Shown: positions 7,688-16,733 of the stretch, piece after piece
Numbering within the stretch: position 1 is the stretch's first letter
Layout: each line of letters opens with the position of its first letter
DNA from: Neorhizobium petrolearium
Lineage (GTDB): Bacteria > Pseudomonadota > Alphaproteobacteria > Rhizobiales > Rhizobiaceae
Direction of reading: 5' to 3'
Assembly (NCBI RefSeq): GCF_017873175.1
Contig: NZ_JAGGJW010000015.1
Span: 124,001-188,000, forward strand
DNA: 64,000 nucleotides
Notes under the pieces: generated by a model
Seen by the model: the letters and a program-made list of their open reading frames with translations, nothing else
The model's database searches: none
What the model was told of the DNA's origin: nothing
Made by a program: the position numbers and the translations under genes

Positions 7688-9256
7688 ATGAGTTCCATCG
7701 CTGACACCAGTGTTCCAGTTGCACCGCGCCGCCGCATGCCGGCGGCCTCGTCCTGGACATTGACCATTGCGGTCGCGGTGGCGGTGGTGGCGCTGCTGCC
7801 GCTTGGTTTCGTGCTGTGGGCAACCGTTGTCACCGGCTGGGAAACGGCCGCGCTGCTCATCTTTCGCGGCCGGGTCGGTGAATTGATGGTCAACACCATC
7901 CTCCTGATTTTCTTCACCATTCCGATCTGTACCGTGGTTGCCGTGTCGCTTGCCTGGCTGACTGAACGCAGCGACCTGCCGGGCGCGCGCCTGTGGTCCT
8001 GGCTCGCGGTGGCACCGCTTGCCGTGCCGGCCTTTGTGCATTCCTACGCCTGGATCGGCACGTGGCCGAGCCTTCACGGGCTTTTTGCCGGGGTGGCGAT
8101 CTCGGTCGTCGCCTATTTTCCCTTCCTCTATTTGCCGCTTGCCGCCGCCTTCCGCCTGCTCGATCCGGCGCTGGAGGATCAGGCGGCCTCCCTGGGGCTT
8201 GCGCCCTTCGCCGTTTTCCGGCGCGTCGTGCTGCCGCAGCTTCGGCTGGCGCTTTGCGGCGGCATGCTTTTGATCGGCCTGCACCTGCTTGCCGAATACG
8301 GGCTCTTCGCGATGATCCGCTTCGACACGTTCACGACCGCGATCATCGACCAGTTCCAGTCGACCTATAACGGCACGGCCGCGCATATGCTGGCGCTGGT
8401 TCTGGTGCTCTGCTGTTTCGTGCTGCTCGGCCTTGAGGCTACGCTTCGCGGCCACCGGCGTTATGCGCGGCTCGGACCGGGCGTCGCGCGCCAACTGAAG
8501 ATTATCCGGCTGGGCAAATGGAAATATCCCTGCCTGCTGCTGCCGCTGACGGTCGCCGCCTTTTCGCTCGGCATTCCGGCTCTGACCATCGGCCGCTGGC
8601 TGATTGCCGGGGGCTCAGGCATCTGGCGGATGGACGAGGTCGGTCTTTCGCTCATCCAGACGCTCGCCATCTGCCTGATCGGCGGGCTGGCGACGACCGC
8701 TGCCGCCGTGCCGATCGCCTGGCTTTCGGTGCGCCGGCCGACCCGTGCGACCCGCTTCCTCGAAGGCTGCTACTATCTCGCGAGTTCCATGCCGGGTGTC
8801 GTCGTGGCGCTGGCGCTCGTCACCGTCACCGTGCGCGTCATGCTGCCTCTCTACCAGACGGTTGCGACCATCGTGCTTGCGTATGTCGTGATGTTCCTGC
8901 CGCGGGCGCTGGTGAGCCTGAGGGCGAGCATTGCCCAGGTGCCCGTGGAACTCGAGCAGGCGGCCGCCAGCCTTGGCCGCTCGCCCGGCAATGCGCTCTG
9001 GTCGACGACAGTCAGGCTCGCCGCCCCTGGCGCCGCCGCAGGCGTGGCGCTCGCCTCGCTCGGGATCATCAACGAACTGACGGCGACGCAGATGCTGGCG
9101 CCGAACGGCACACGCACGCTCGCCATGGCCTTCTTTGCGCTGACGGGCGAGATCGACTATGCCGGCGCTGCCCCCTATGCTCTGCTGATGGTCATCTTTT
9201 CCATGCCGCTCATATGGCTTCTCCACTACCAGTCCAAGAAGATCGCCGGGCGATGA
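7688..9256 (+). CDS. Two-domain Fe(III) ABC transporter permease
   Basis: A permease of about 522 residues with two fused BPD_transp_1 domains, each with about six membrane helices, as in FbpB/SfuB. EAA loops appear twice: EDQAASLGLAPFAVFRRVVL and ELEQAAASLGRSPGNALWST. The ATG at 7688 is preferred; an alternative at 7670 lies inside the preceding hairpin. The stop codon overlaps the ATG of the ATPase gene (ATGA), so the two are coupled. Confidence 0.94.
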   Translation: MSSIADTSVPVAPRRRMPAASSWTLTIAVAVAVVALLPLGFVLWATVVTGWETAALLIFRGRVGELMVNTILLIFFTIPICTVVAVSLAWLTERSDLPGARLWSWLAVAPLAVPAFVHSYAWIGTWPSLHGLFAGVAISVVAYFPFLYLPLAAAFRLLDPALEDQAASLGLAPFAVFRRVVLPQLRLALCGGMLLIGLHLLAEYGLFAMIRFDTFTTAIIDQFQSTYNGTAAHMLALVLVLCCFVLLGLEATLRGHRRYARLGPGVARQLKIIRLGKWKYPCLLLPLTVAAFSLGIPALTIGRWLIAGGSGIWRMDEVGLSLIQTLAICLIGGLATTAAAVPIAWLSVRRPTRATRFLEGCYYLASSMPGVVVALALVTVTVRVMLPLYQTVATIVLAYVVMFLPRALVSLRASIAQVPVELEQAAASLGRSPGNALWSTTVRLAAPGAAAGVALASLGIINELTATQMLAPNGTRTLAMAFFALTGEIDYAGAAPYALLMVIFSMPLIWLLHYQSKKIAGR

Positions 9257-10287
9257 CGCTTCTCCAACTCAATTCCCTGCGCAAACGATACGGCATGGTG
9301 GCCGCGCTCGACGGCGTCGACCTTTCGGTCGCGGCCGGCAGCCGCACGGCGATCGTCGGGCCGTCCGGTTGCGGCAAGACCACGCTGCTTCGCCTCGTCG
9401 CCGGCTTCGACCAGCCGGACGATGGCACGATCGTGTTCGGCGGGCAGCTGCTGGCGGACGGTTCGGCCCAGGTGCCGGCGCACAAGCGCGGCATCGGCAT
9501 CGTGGCGCAGGACGGCTGCCTCTTCCCGCATCTCACGGTAGCGCAGAACATCGGCTTTGGACTGGACGCTGAGCGGGCCGTCAAGGAGGCGAAGGCGGCG
9601 GAACTGATGGGCATGGTGGGCCTTGACCGCGCCATGCTTTCCCGTCGGCCGGATCAGCTTTCCGGCGGCCAGCAGCAGCGCGTGGCGCTCGCCCGCGCGC
9701 TTGCCCGCAAGCCGCGGCTGATGCTGCTCGACGAACCGTTTTCGGCGCTCGACACGGGACTTCGCGCCGCCACCCGCAAGGCGGTGACGGACGTGCTGAC
9801 GGCGGCAGGCATCACCACGCTGCTCGTCACCCACGACCAGGGGGAGGCGCTCGCCTTTGCCGACCAGGTGGCGGTGATGCGTGCCGGGAAGTTCGCGCAG
9901 GTGGGTACTCCGCGCGAGGTCTATTCGAAGCCGGTCGATCCGGTGACCGCCGCCTTCCTCGGCGAGGCGATCGTGCTGCCGGCAGTGATCGGCGAAGGCC
10001 GCGCGGAAAGCCCGCTGGGCCTCCTGCCGGTCGACGACACGGTCTATCGGGGCAAGGCCGAGATCATGCTCCGGCCGGAGCAGATTTCGGTGACGCAGGC
10101 GGGTGGCGCAGGAGCCCCGGGCACGATCGCCGAGATCAATTTCTGCGGAGCGACCTCGGATGTTCGGATCACGCTCGGTGGCGCAGAAGCGTTTTCCTTC
10201 CGCCTCGACATTCCGAGCCGCGAGGCGCTTTTTCCTGGGGATCGGGTGATGATCGGTGTCTCGGGGGCAGCGCACGTTTTTCGATAG
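9253..10287 (+). CDS. Fe(III) ABC transporter ATP-binding protein
   Basis: A 344-residue ATPase with all motifs intact: GPSGCGKTT (Walker A), QDGCLFPHLTVAQNI (Q loop), LSGGQQQRVALARAL (signature), LMLLDEPFSALD (Walker B and D loop) and VTHDQGEAL (H loop). The C-terminal part from about residue 245 is a TOBE-like domain (IMLRPEQI), as in FbpC/PotA relatives. It starts inside the permease stop codon. No regulator or Fur box was recognised in the operon. Confidence 0.95.
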   Translation: MTLLQLNSLRKRYGMVAALDGVDLSVAAGSRTAIVGPSGCGKTTLLRLVAGFDQPDDGTIVFGGQLLADGSAQVPAHKRGIGIVAQDGCLFPHLTVAQNIGFGLDAERAVKEAKAAELMGMVGLDRAMLSRRPDQLSGGQQQRVALARALARKPRLMLLDEPFSALDTGLRAATRKAVTDVLTAAGITTLLVTHDQGEALAFADQVAVMRAGKFAQVGTPREVYSKPVDPVTAAFLGEAIVLPAVIGEGRAESPLGLLPVDDTVYRGKAEIMLRPEQISVTQAGGAGAPGTIAEINFCGATSDVRITLGGAEAFSFRLDIPSREALFPGDRVMIGVSGAAHVFR

Positions 10288-10347
10288 CCGGGAACCCTGG
10301 AACCTTCCTTCACGTTATGCGGCCATCAACAAGAAGGAACAAGTTCC

Positions 10348-10521
10348 ATGCTGAAATGGGCTCTGATCTTCCTCGTCATCTCGCTGATCTCCGGTTTTCT
10401 CGGTTTTTCCGGCATCTCGGCGGCCACCGCAACGATTGCGAAATTTCTCTTCTTCCTCTTCCTCGTCATCTTCCTGGTATTCCTCGTGCTGGCGCTCATG
10501 GCCGGCGGCGCGGTGATGTGA
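10348..10521 (+). CDS. DUF1328 small membrane protein (YtjA-like)
   Basis: A 57-residue protein, MLKWALIFLVISLISGFLGF at the start, then GISAATATIAKFLFF and a second hydrophobic helix ending ALMAGGAVM. This is the DUF1328/YtjA pattern: two short membrane helices with a conserved GF-GI turn. AAGAAGGAAC lies about 8 bases before the ATG. Function unknown. Confidence 0.88.
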   Translation: MLKWALIFLVISLISGFLGFSGISAATATIAKFLFFLFLVIFLVFLVLALMAGGAVM

Positions 10522-10611
10522 CGCCCTGGAAGAGTATCTGCGGTAACCCGCGAATCCACGAGGCTTGCCGATCTCGGCTCCTTATGAGCTAGGTCTTCCA
10601 TCTCCGAAAAC

Positions 10612-10641
10612 AAAAAAGCCCTGCCGAAATTCGGACAGGGC
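10612..10641 (-). terminator. Intrinsic terminator reading leftward
   Basis: On the minus strand GCCCTG-TCCGAA-TTTCGG-CAGGGC pairs (with one mismatch or bulge) and is followed by six T. It is the first terminator downstream of the lytic transglycosylase gene. The 160 bases between that stop codon and the hairpin hold no other supported gene. Confidence 0.7.
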
Positions 10642-10799
10642 AAGTTGGGGAAAACCTACCTCAGCAAGGCAGGTGCGTCGCGTTTGGCACATCTGATGTC
10701 GCTTCACGAGGTCAGTTCGCGGCGATTCGGTACGGTCGTGAAAGAAATTTGCAGTCCGGCCATTTGTGGGGCAACTTTAGGCTGGCCGGGCTGCGCCGT

Positions 10800-11825
10800 T
10801 CAGTTCCTGAATGTGGTACACGGTACGCCGGCCGCCTTGATCCGGGTGCAGAGTTCAGTCGCTTCGGCGCGGGTCGCCCTTCCAATCCTTGCCGCATATC
10901 TTGGCCGGTAGCCGAAGTTGCCGCCCTTCTGCCGGACGATCAGTGCGCGTTCGCTGCCAAGCGGCTCAGGAAGTCTTCCAATCGCGCTGACAAAGAGCCG
11001 GCTTGCGACGGTGGGATCATAATGGGCCGAAAGCTGAACACCCCAGGGAGCCCAGTCGGCAGAGCCGATCATGACAGGCTCCTGCAGGCGCCGCGTCTCG
11101 GCGAGTTCGACGCAGCCTTCCATGAAAGACTTGTCCGCATCGAGGGCAGGGGCGGCGGCTTCAGGCGGCTTGTCCTTCCAGGTCTCGACGGTATGTCCCG
11201 TGATGGCGAATACGTAGTCCCGGGTTTCGATCGGCAGACGGTCGACCTTCAGGAAAGTCTGGAGGCCAGCTTCGCCGGCGTTGTAGGCCGCTGCCGCGAG
11301 GCCGAGATTGCCAAAACGGTCACGTAGCTCACTCAGATAAAGGGAGGATGCAGCGAGAGCCTCGATGACATCAAAGCTGTTCGCAAGCCCGCGGCGCTTC
11401 GCGGTCCCCGGCATGAACTGGGCGATGCCCTCCGCACCTTTCGGGCTCACGGCTTCGGCGCGGAACAGGCTTTCCCGCCAGATGAGGCGCGCGAAGAATT
11501 GCGGCGGCAGAGCGTTGGCGCGTGCGACATGCTCCATTACCCGGCACAGATCGCGATCATAGCTTTCTTGCCCGATGCACAACGCCTGGCCATCCTCCTT
11601 TGCGGAACGTTCATAGAGGCAGGCCTTGGACGCAGCCTCCTCGTCCGCAGTCAGACCGACAGAGGGAGAGGTCGCTGCCGCGGATAAAGCCAGCATTGCC
11701 ATGAACAGACGACGGATTGCCGTTACCGCAAGCTCTCCCCCCTGACAGCGCAGATGGCGGTTATCGTCGCTTGACGACGCGGCTGAAGAAGGGGCTTTCA
11801 TGCCGGCAATGATAGCACACCGCAA
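10800..11825 (-). CDS. Lytic transglycosylase (SLT domain) with C-terminal SPOR-like region
   Basis: Up to 341 residues. The catalytic SLT domain (about 95-200) has the Glu in IWRESLFRAEAVSPKGAEG, the IAQFMPGTAKRRGL motif and the AAAYNAGEAGLQTFL closing motif. A hydrophobic signal segment lies at about 37-53. The last 70 residues (around ARIGRATRAEATELCTRIKA) look like a SPOR/sporulation-related fold that binds denuded peptidoglycan. The start is uncertain: the long N-terminal extension before the signal segment is probably not translated, but no alternative start with a ribosome site stands out. Confidence 0.88.
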   Translation of the reverse strand: MRCAIIAGMKAPSSAASSSDDNRHLRCQGGELAVTAIRRLFMAMLALSAAATSPSVGLTADEEAASKACLYERSAKEDGQALCIGQESYDRDLCRVMEHVARANALPPQFFARLIWRESLFRAEAVSPKGAEGIAQFMPGTAKRRGLANSFDVIEALAASSLYLSELRDRFGNLGLAAAAYNAGEAGLQTFLKVDRLPIETRDYVFAITGHTVETWKDKPPEAAAPALDADKSFMEGCVELAETRRLQEPVMIGSADWAPWGVQLSAHYDPTVASRLFVSAIGRLPEPLGSERALIVRQKGGNFGYRPRYAARIGRATRAEATELCTRIKAAGVPCTTFRN

Positions 11826-12015
11826 CGGTCCGCAGGTGCCGGCGATAACAGCATGCTCGAACTCTCGCGTGTCTGTTCCAGGTTTGGGCCGATCCTAATA
11901 CTTTTGCGGTATTGTCGTAATCGTTTGTCTGCAATTCATCCACTAAGATGGAAATTCTCCCTGACGAGAAGCGCGCGCAAGATAGCTGCATTATGGGCTG
12001 TAAGGGAGAATGACG

Positions 12016-12852
12016 ATGACCGGTAAAGATCGTTCGGAGATCGACAGTGCGCGACGACATTTGCTAGGCCTGACCGCCGCGACAACCGCCAGGATCGTGG
12101 CAATGGGTTCGCTCGCCGGCACGATCATTTCTTCATCTTCGGCCGAAGCCGGTGGAAGGGCATGGTGGAAAAAAGGCGGGGACAAGCCGGGCAAAGGCCC
12201 TGGAAAGAACCCCATGTGCCTGCTGCGCGGCACCTCGATCATGACACCGAAAGGTGAAGTCCCTGTTGAGGAGCTTCGCATCGGCGACCTGGTCGAAACG
12301 ATTGGCGGCAAGGCGCTGCCGATCAAATGGATCGGCCTTCAAACCTACAAATGCAGGGGGCTGGCCTGGAACATGGACGTGGTGCCGATTCGCATATCGC
12401 CATCCGCCCTGGATGAAGGTACGCCGAAAAGGAAGCTCTATCTCTCCCCCGGCCACTCTCTCTACATCGATGGCGTTCTCATCCGGGCCAAAGATCTCGT
12501 CAACGGGACCACGATTGTGCCCGAGTTGCCCGCGAAAAGCCACGCAATCGAGTATTTCCAGATCCTGCTGGACGCTCACCAGGTGATCCTGGCCGAAGGG
12601 GCTCCCGTCGAAAGTTTCCAGCTCAATGCAGACAATTATGAGGGCTTTACGAACTTCGCCGAGTTTGCGCGTCTTTATCCGGCAGACGTCAACCTCACCA
12701 TGAGCCCCTATGCGCCGATCGTCGGCTATGGCGGCCGCGAGCACCTGAAGGCGCTTTTGCGGCTGGCCTCGGCGGGGCTCATTCGAGCACGGACGCCAAC
12801 GCGGGACGCCCATGTGAGACTTGCTGCCCGGGGTGAAAGAATCGCCTGTTGA
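12016..12852 (+). CDS. Tat-exported Hint-domain protein
   Basis: A protein of about 278 residues. The N-terminus carries a twin-arginine signal (SARRHLLGLTAATT, then a hydrophobic stretch ending SSAEA). After a Gly/Lys/Pro-rich linker a Hedgehog/intein-type Hint domain begins at CLLRGTSI, with the Cys about residue 68. VPVEELRIGDLVET and the block B LSPGHSLYIDGVLIRAKDLV follow. Such Hint proteins of Rhizobiales normally sit at the end of larger secreted proteins; here the domain is almost alone. Self-cleavage is possible but no C-terminal Asn splice site is evident. The start is set by AAGGGAG 7 bases upstream; an ATG at 12010 is the alternative. Confidence 0.85.
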   Translation: MTGKDRSEIDSARRHLLGLTAATTARIVAMGSLAGTIISSSSAEAGGRAWWKKGGDKPGKGPGKNPMCLLRGTSIMTPKGEVPVEELRIGDLVETIGGKALPIKWIGLQTYKCRGLAWNMDVVPIRISPSALDEGTPKRKLYLSPGHSLYIDGVLIRAKDLVNGTTIVPELPAKSHAIEYFQILLDAHQVILAEGAPVESFQLNADNYEGFTNFAEFARLYPADVNLTMSPYAPIVGYGGREHLKALLRLASAGLIRARTPTRDAHVRLAARGERIAC

Positions 12853-12898
12853 TCTGAACCGACGGGATCGGGAATCCACGTCTACAACGAGATCGGAA

Positions 12899-12973
<75 letters not shown>

Positions 12974-13079
12974 ATCCGATGGCGGCGCATAGACCATAGA
13001 CTGGTCGGGCCGTCAACTGGTTTTTGAAACGAAATGCGAAGGTTTTTTGAAGGCTCCGCATTTCCGGACTTTTCGCGGC

Positions 13080-13442
13080 TCAAGCGGCGAGCAGCTTGTT
13101 CACTTCATCCACAAGATCGCGCAGGTGGAAGGGCTTGGAGAGGACCTTGGCGTCCTTCGGTGCCTTGGAATCGGAGTTGAGCGCGACAGCCGCAAATCCG
13201 GTGATGAACATCACCTTCAGGTCCGGATCGAGTTCTGTCGCGCGGCGGGCAAGTTCGATCCCGTCCATTTCGGGCATTACGATATCGGTCAGGAGCAGCG
13301 AGAAAGGTTCCTCGCGCAGCCGGTCGTAGGCGCTTGCGCCATTGTCGAAGGAAGCCACCTTGTAGCCCGCCTTTTCGAGCGCCTTCACGAGGAAGCGGCG
13401 CATATCGTTATCGTCTTCGGCGAGAAGGATTTTCTGATTCAT
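13080..13442 (-). CDS. cpdR: Single-domain response regulator CpdR
   Basis: A 120-residue receiver domain with no output domain. The acidic pocket is AEDDND, the phospho-acceptor is D53 in LLTDIVMPEMDG, the switch Thr is in FITGFAA, and the Lys is in VLSKPFHLRDL. Length, motifs and the neighbouring N-formylglutamate amidohydrolase gene match CpdR1 of Sinorhizobium. There the CckA-ChpT pathway controls its phosphorylation, and the unphosphorylated form localises ClpXP for CtrA proteolysis. Family and context make the assignment strong. Confidence 0.93.
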   Translation of the reverse strand: MNQKILLAEDDNDMRRFLVKALEKAGYKVASFDNGASAYDRLREEPFSLLLTDIVMPEMDGIELARRATELDPDLKVMFITGFAAVALNSDSKAPKDAKVLSKPFHLRDLVDEVNKLLAA

Positions 13443-13628
13443 CTCCGGGGACCGTATCCAATGCAGATTTCAAAGAGTTTTAGAGACCTATTACACTGCC
13501 AAGACGCGGTAAACATCCGTTTAATGGAGGTGGAAGAGGAGGGTGGCGAGGTATAGATAGTATGGACTTCGCGCCGGGCAACTGGCAACATGGGTTTCCG
13601 AACAAGTTCGTGACATGGTAAAGGCAGG

Positions 13629-14516
13629 ATGGATTGCAACGCGGGTGATTTTGAGCATTTCGAAGTAAGGGAGCCCGCAACGCAGACCATCCCCTTCGTT
13701 TTCAATTCGCCGCACAGCGGCCGGCTCTATCCGCCTGCCTTCCTGGCTCAGGCCAATCTCGATTCGCTCGCCATCCGCCGCTCCGCCGATCATTATGTCG
13801 ACGAGCTGTTTGCCGATGCGCCGGAACTCGGTGCCCCATTGCTGCTCGCCCATTTTCCGCGCGCCTATCTGGACGTCAACCGCGAGCCTTATGAGCTCGA
13901 TCCGCGCATGTTCGACGGGCCTTTGCCGCCTTTCGTCAATATCGGTTCGATGCGTGTCGCGGGCGGTCTCGGCACGATCCCGCGCATCGTTGCCGAAAAC
14001 ATGGAAATCTATCGCCGCCGCCTGTCCGTCGAAGAGGGTATGTCCCGCGTCGAGGCGATCTACAAACCTTATCATGCCTGCCTCAGGAAGCTGATCGCCC
14101 GTACCCACGCCCGCTTTGGGCTCGCCATCCTCATCGATTGTCATTCCATGCCCGGCAATATCCGGCTCTCCGGCTCCGACGTGCGGCCGGACTTCATCAT
14201 CGGCGACCGATATGGCACCAGCGCGTCGGCCGAGCTTTCGCGCGCCGCACTGCATTTCCTGGGGGAGATGGGCTTTTCGGCCGTGCGCAACAAACCTTAT
14301 GCCGGTGGCTTCATCACCGAACATTACGGAAGGCCGGTCAGGGGGCTGCACGCCCTGCAGATCGAGGTCAACCGGGCGCTCTACGTGGACGAAGTAACAC
14401 TCGCCAAGAAGCCGGAATTCCCGGCGATTGCTGCAGCCCTTTCCACCTTCATGCGGCAGATGGCCGATTTCGTCGTCGATTTCGCCGGCGGCAACAGCGC
14501 GCTCGCCGCGGAATAA
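13629..14516 (+). CDS. N-formylglutamate amidohydrolase
   Basis: A 295-residue enzyme of the FGase family. Metal and substrate motifs include FVFNSPHSGRLYP at the N-terminus, RSADHYVDEL, AYLDVNREPYELDP, ILIDCHSMPG and LQIEVNRALY near the C-terminus. The family hydrolyses N-formyl-L-glutamate to formate and glutamate in some histidine-degradation routes; no hut genes are nearby, so the physiological substrate is open. Divergently placed from cpdR, as in other rhizobia. A second, shorter family member is at 59400-60191. Confidence 0.92.
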   Translation: MDCNAGDFEHFEVREPATQTIPFVFNSPHSGRLYPPAFLAQANLDSLAIRRSADHYVDELFADAPELGAPLLLAHFPRAYLDVNREPYELDPRMFDGPLPPFVNIGSMRVAGGLGTIPRIVAENMEIYRRRLSVEEGMSRVEAIYKPYHACLRKLIARTHARFGLAILIDCHSMPGNIRLSGSDVRPDFIIGDRYGTSASAELSRAALHFLGEMGFSAVRNKPYAGGFITEHYGRPVRGLHALQIEVNRALYVDEVTLAKKPEFPAIAAALSTFMRQMADFVVDFAGGNSALAAE

Positions 14517-14574
14517 ATTCCAGGCTTCCAGAGGCTCACCGAATGTATTTTCTGCCGATCCCCGATTGGCAGGC

Positions 14575-14651
14575 AAAAAAAACCGCGCTTTGGAGCGCGG
14601 CTAAGTCTAGGGAGGAAACACCCAAGGAGGGTATTTACAGTCAAAGACTGT
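14575..14651 (-). ncRNA. mmgR: MmgR-like small RNA (alpha-r8 / suhB RNA motif)
   Basis: A leftward transcript of about 77 nt is predicted between hutG-like and hisN. It has a first stem ACAGTC-TTT-GACTGT, a second stem ACCC-TCCTT-GGGT presenting a CCTCC stretch, a single-stranded TTTCCTCCCT element, and the terminator CCGCGCT/AGCGCGG followed by eight T. The location (reverse orientation upstream of an inositol-monophosphatase-family gene), length and CU-rich anti-Shine-Dalgarno motif match what is known of the suhB RNA motif and MmgR of Sinorhizobium. MmgR is an Hfq-binding sRNA limiting polyhydroxybutyrate accumulation. The identification comes from recall of that family and was not aligned. 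Confidence 0.82.
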
Positions 14652-14657
14652 ATGACA

Positions 14658-14686
14658 ACGGTAGTGGTGCGCTGCACAAATGTCAA
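14658..14686 (-). promoter_or_regulatory. Promoter of the MmgR-like sRNA
   Basis: On the minus strand a consensus TTGACA (14686-14681) is followed by 17 bases and TACCGT (14663-14658), which would start RNA near 14651. Alphaproteobacterial sRNA promoters of the CTTGAC-n17 type have the same -35. The weak -10 suggests need for an activator. Confidence 0.6.
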
Positions 14687-14841
14687 GCAACTTTTTTAGT
14701 TGATTAAATTTGCGTCATTTTTGGGCGAAGTGGTGAGATTTGCGGCAGGGCTTCGCGCCGTCTTCGGCGAGGGTCGACGAAACCGGTTTCCAGTTCCGGG
14801 AAACGTGATTACAAGAAGCATCCATCCATCGAGGGATTTCC

Positions 14842-15618
14842 ATGCTTCCCGACCGCAACTTCTTCTACGAGCTTGCCGATGCCGCCAAGGCGGAGACGTT
14901 GCCGCGCTTCCGTACCGGCGCCTATGTGACGAACAAGCTGGAGGACGGATTCGATCCCGTGACGGAGGGCGATCGCGCCGCCGAAACCGCGATTCGCACG
15001 CTGATTACGGAAAAGTTCCCGGAGCACGGCATTCTCGGCGAGGAGCATGAGAATATCGGTCTGGATCGCGAGCACATCTGGGTGATCGATCCGATCGACG
15101 GCACGCGCGCCTTCATTTCCGGCCTGCCGGTCTGGGGCACGCTGATCGGCTTCCAATCGAACGGCCGCGCAACGATGGGCCTCGTCGACCAGCCCTTCAC
15201 CGGCGAGCGCTATTTCGCCGACGGTATGCGTTCCTGGTATCGAGGGCCTGACGGCGAGCGGCAGATTTTTACACGTGACTGCAAAACGCTGAGCGACGCG
15301 ATCCTCTTCACCACGTCGCCCCATCTTTTCGTGGGCGGAGAGATGGAGAAATACCGGATGGTCGAAAGCAGGGCGCGGCTCTTCCGCTACGGCTGCGATT
15401 GCTATGCCTACGCGCTGCTTGCCGCCGGCCATGTGGACATCGTCGTCGAGAACGGGCTGAAGCCTTACGACGTCGGGGCGCTCATCCCGCTCATCGAGCA
15501 GGCGGGCGGCATCATCACCACCTGGGACGGTGGGCGGCCGGAAGGTGGCGGCAGCATCGTCGCCGCCGGCAGCAAGGCCGTTCATGAAGAGGCGCTGGCG
15601 CTGCTTTCGGGAAGGTGA
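14842..15618 (+). CDS. hisN: Histidinol-phosphatase, inositol-monophosphatase family
   Basis: A 258-residue Mg-dependent phosphatase. Motifs are DPVTEGDRAAE, GILGEEHEN (metal-binding Glu), WVIDPIDGTRAFISGLP (the family DPIDGT box) and the second metal site ENGLKPYDVGALIPLIEQAGG. The DPIDGTRAF/GLPVWGTLIGF version is that of HisN, which dephosphorylates L-histidinol phosphate in histidine biosynthesis; inositol or other monophosphates are the alternative. The MmgR-like sRNA gene lies upstream in the opposite direction. Confidence 0.9.
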   Translation: MLPDRNFFYELADAAKAETLPRFRTGAYVTNKLEDGFDPVTEGDRAAETAIRTLITEKFPEHGILGEEHENIGLDREHIWVIDPIDGTRAFISGLPVWGTLIGFQSNGRATMGLVDQPFTGERYFADGMRSWYRGPDGERQIFTRDCKTLSDAILFTTSPHLFVGGEMEKYRMVESRARLFRYGCDCYAYALLAAGHVDIVVENGLKPYDVGALIPLIEQAGGIITTWDGGRPEGGGSIVAAGSKAVHEEALALLSGR

Positions 15619-15627
15619 CGAGAGGAA

Positions 15628-16617
15628 TCAGGCGGCGGTTTCGGACAGGCCGAAGCCGCCGTCCAGACCCGGCATGAAGGCTTCGATTGCGGCCAGCCCC
15701 TGGGCCCGGTAGATATCCCTGTCCTGAAAGAGCTCGTGGCGCGCCCCGTTGACGGTAATGAGTTGGGCGGCCCGGAATTTCCTCGACAGTTCCTCCTGCG
15801 CCCGGTAGGGCACGACGCCATCGAGCATGGGGGCGAAGATCAATGTCGGAATGGTGATCCGGGTCAGATGCGCCTGGCTCGATACACGGCGGGCTGCCTT
15901 GAAGGTCTCATGCAGCCAGCGGGCCGTCGGTGCGCCGACCGTCAGCTCCGGATGAGCTGCAATGATTTCCGCGTTGCGATGGAAGCGGGCGATGTCGGAA
16001 GTGAGCGGGTTGCCCTCGAAGGGACGGCGACTCTGGTCCGTACCCATCGAGATGCTGCCGAGTGCGGTCCAGGAGGCGAGGCCGGCGAGCGTGCGGATCG
16101 CGCCTTCCGGTGCGCCCTGGCCCGAAAGCGCGATATAGGGCGCCGAAAGCGTCATACGATGAATGCGGGTCGACAGTCGCGGGGCGGCTGAGAGCGCGAT
16201 CAGCGCGCCGGTGGAATGGCCGAGGAGAAAGAAGGGCAGGCGGGCATCCGGCAGGACGATCTGTTCGAGGAAGATTTCGAGGTCCCGTTCGTAATCGGAA
16301 AAGCGGCGGACATGGCCCTTGCGCGGGTTCTTCGTCAAACGATCCGAGCCGCCCTGGCCGCGCAGGTCGAACGTGGCGACCCATAGGCCCATCGCATTCA
16401 GGTCGCGGATCGTCTCGAAATACTTTTCGATGAATTCGTTACGGCCCTGCATGACGACGACCGTGCCGACCGCCGGCGAAATCTCGGAGCGGAAGAGGCC
16501 GTAACGCAGTTTTGTGCCGCGATGGCCGGTGAAATAGCCGGCCGTATAGTTCGCCGGCGCCGGATTGGCCGGGGTGTGGTGGAGGACGTCGCTGGCGGAG
16601 GCTTCTGCTTCTGTCAT
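15628..16617 (-). CDS. Lysophospholipase-like alpha/beta hydrolase
   Basis: A protein of about 329 residues resembling PldB/monoglyceride lipase (Hydrolase_4). It shows VVVMQGRNEFIEKYFET (oxyanion region), TFDLRGQGGSDR, the nucleophile elbow LLGHSTGALIAL, the acid in APMLDGVVPYRAQ and the His in NGARHELFQDRD. The ATG at 16617 is chosen because the longer reading frame opens with a TTG at 16653 lacking a ribosome site. Ends 10 bases from hisN, in convergent orientation. Likely membrane-lipid turnover. Confidence 0.9.
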   Translation of the reverse strand: MTEAEASASDVLHHTPANPAPANYTAGYFTGHRGTKLRYGLFRSEISPAVGTVVVMQGRNEFIEKYFETIRDLNAMGLWVATFDLRGQGGSDRLTKNPRKGHVRRFSDYERDLEIFLEQIVLPDARLPFFLLGHSTGALIALSAAPRLSTRIHRMTLSAPYIALSGQGAPEGAIRTLAGLASWTALGSISMGTDQSRRPFEGNPLTSDIARFHRNAEIIAAHPELTVGAPTARWLHETFKAARRVSSQAHLTRITIPTLIFAPMLDGVVPYRAQEELSRKFRAAQLITVNGARHELFQDRDIYRAQGLAAIEAFMPGLDGGFGLSETAA

Positions 16618-16733
16618 GCCGATAAGCGATAGGCGAGGGCGGCGGAACGTCAAGGGAAAAAGAATGGCCGGGCGCCGATGAAGCCGGCATGGGTGTCCTC
16701 ACGGGCGATGGTCCGGGTCTCGAATGCCATGGC

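Noticed and set aside
10645..10911. Plus-strand ORF of 88 codons beyond the leftward terminator
   Set aside because: No ribosome site, no recognisable domain, and its 3' half overlaps the transglycosylase gene in antisense.
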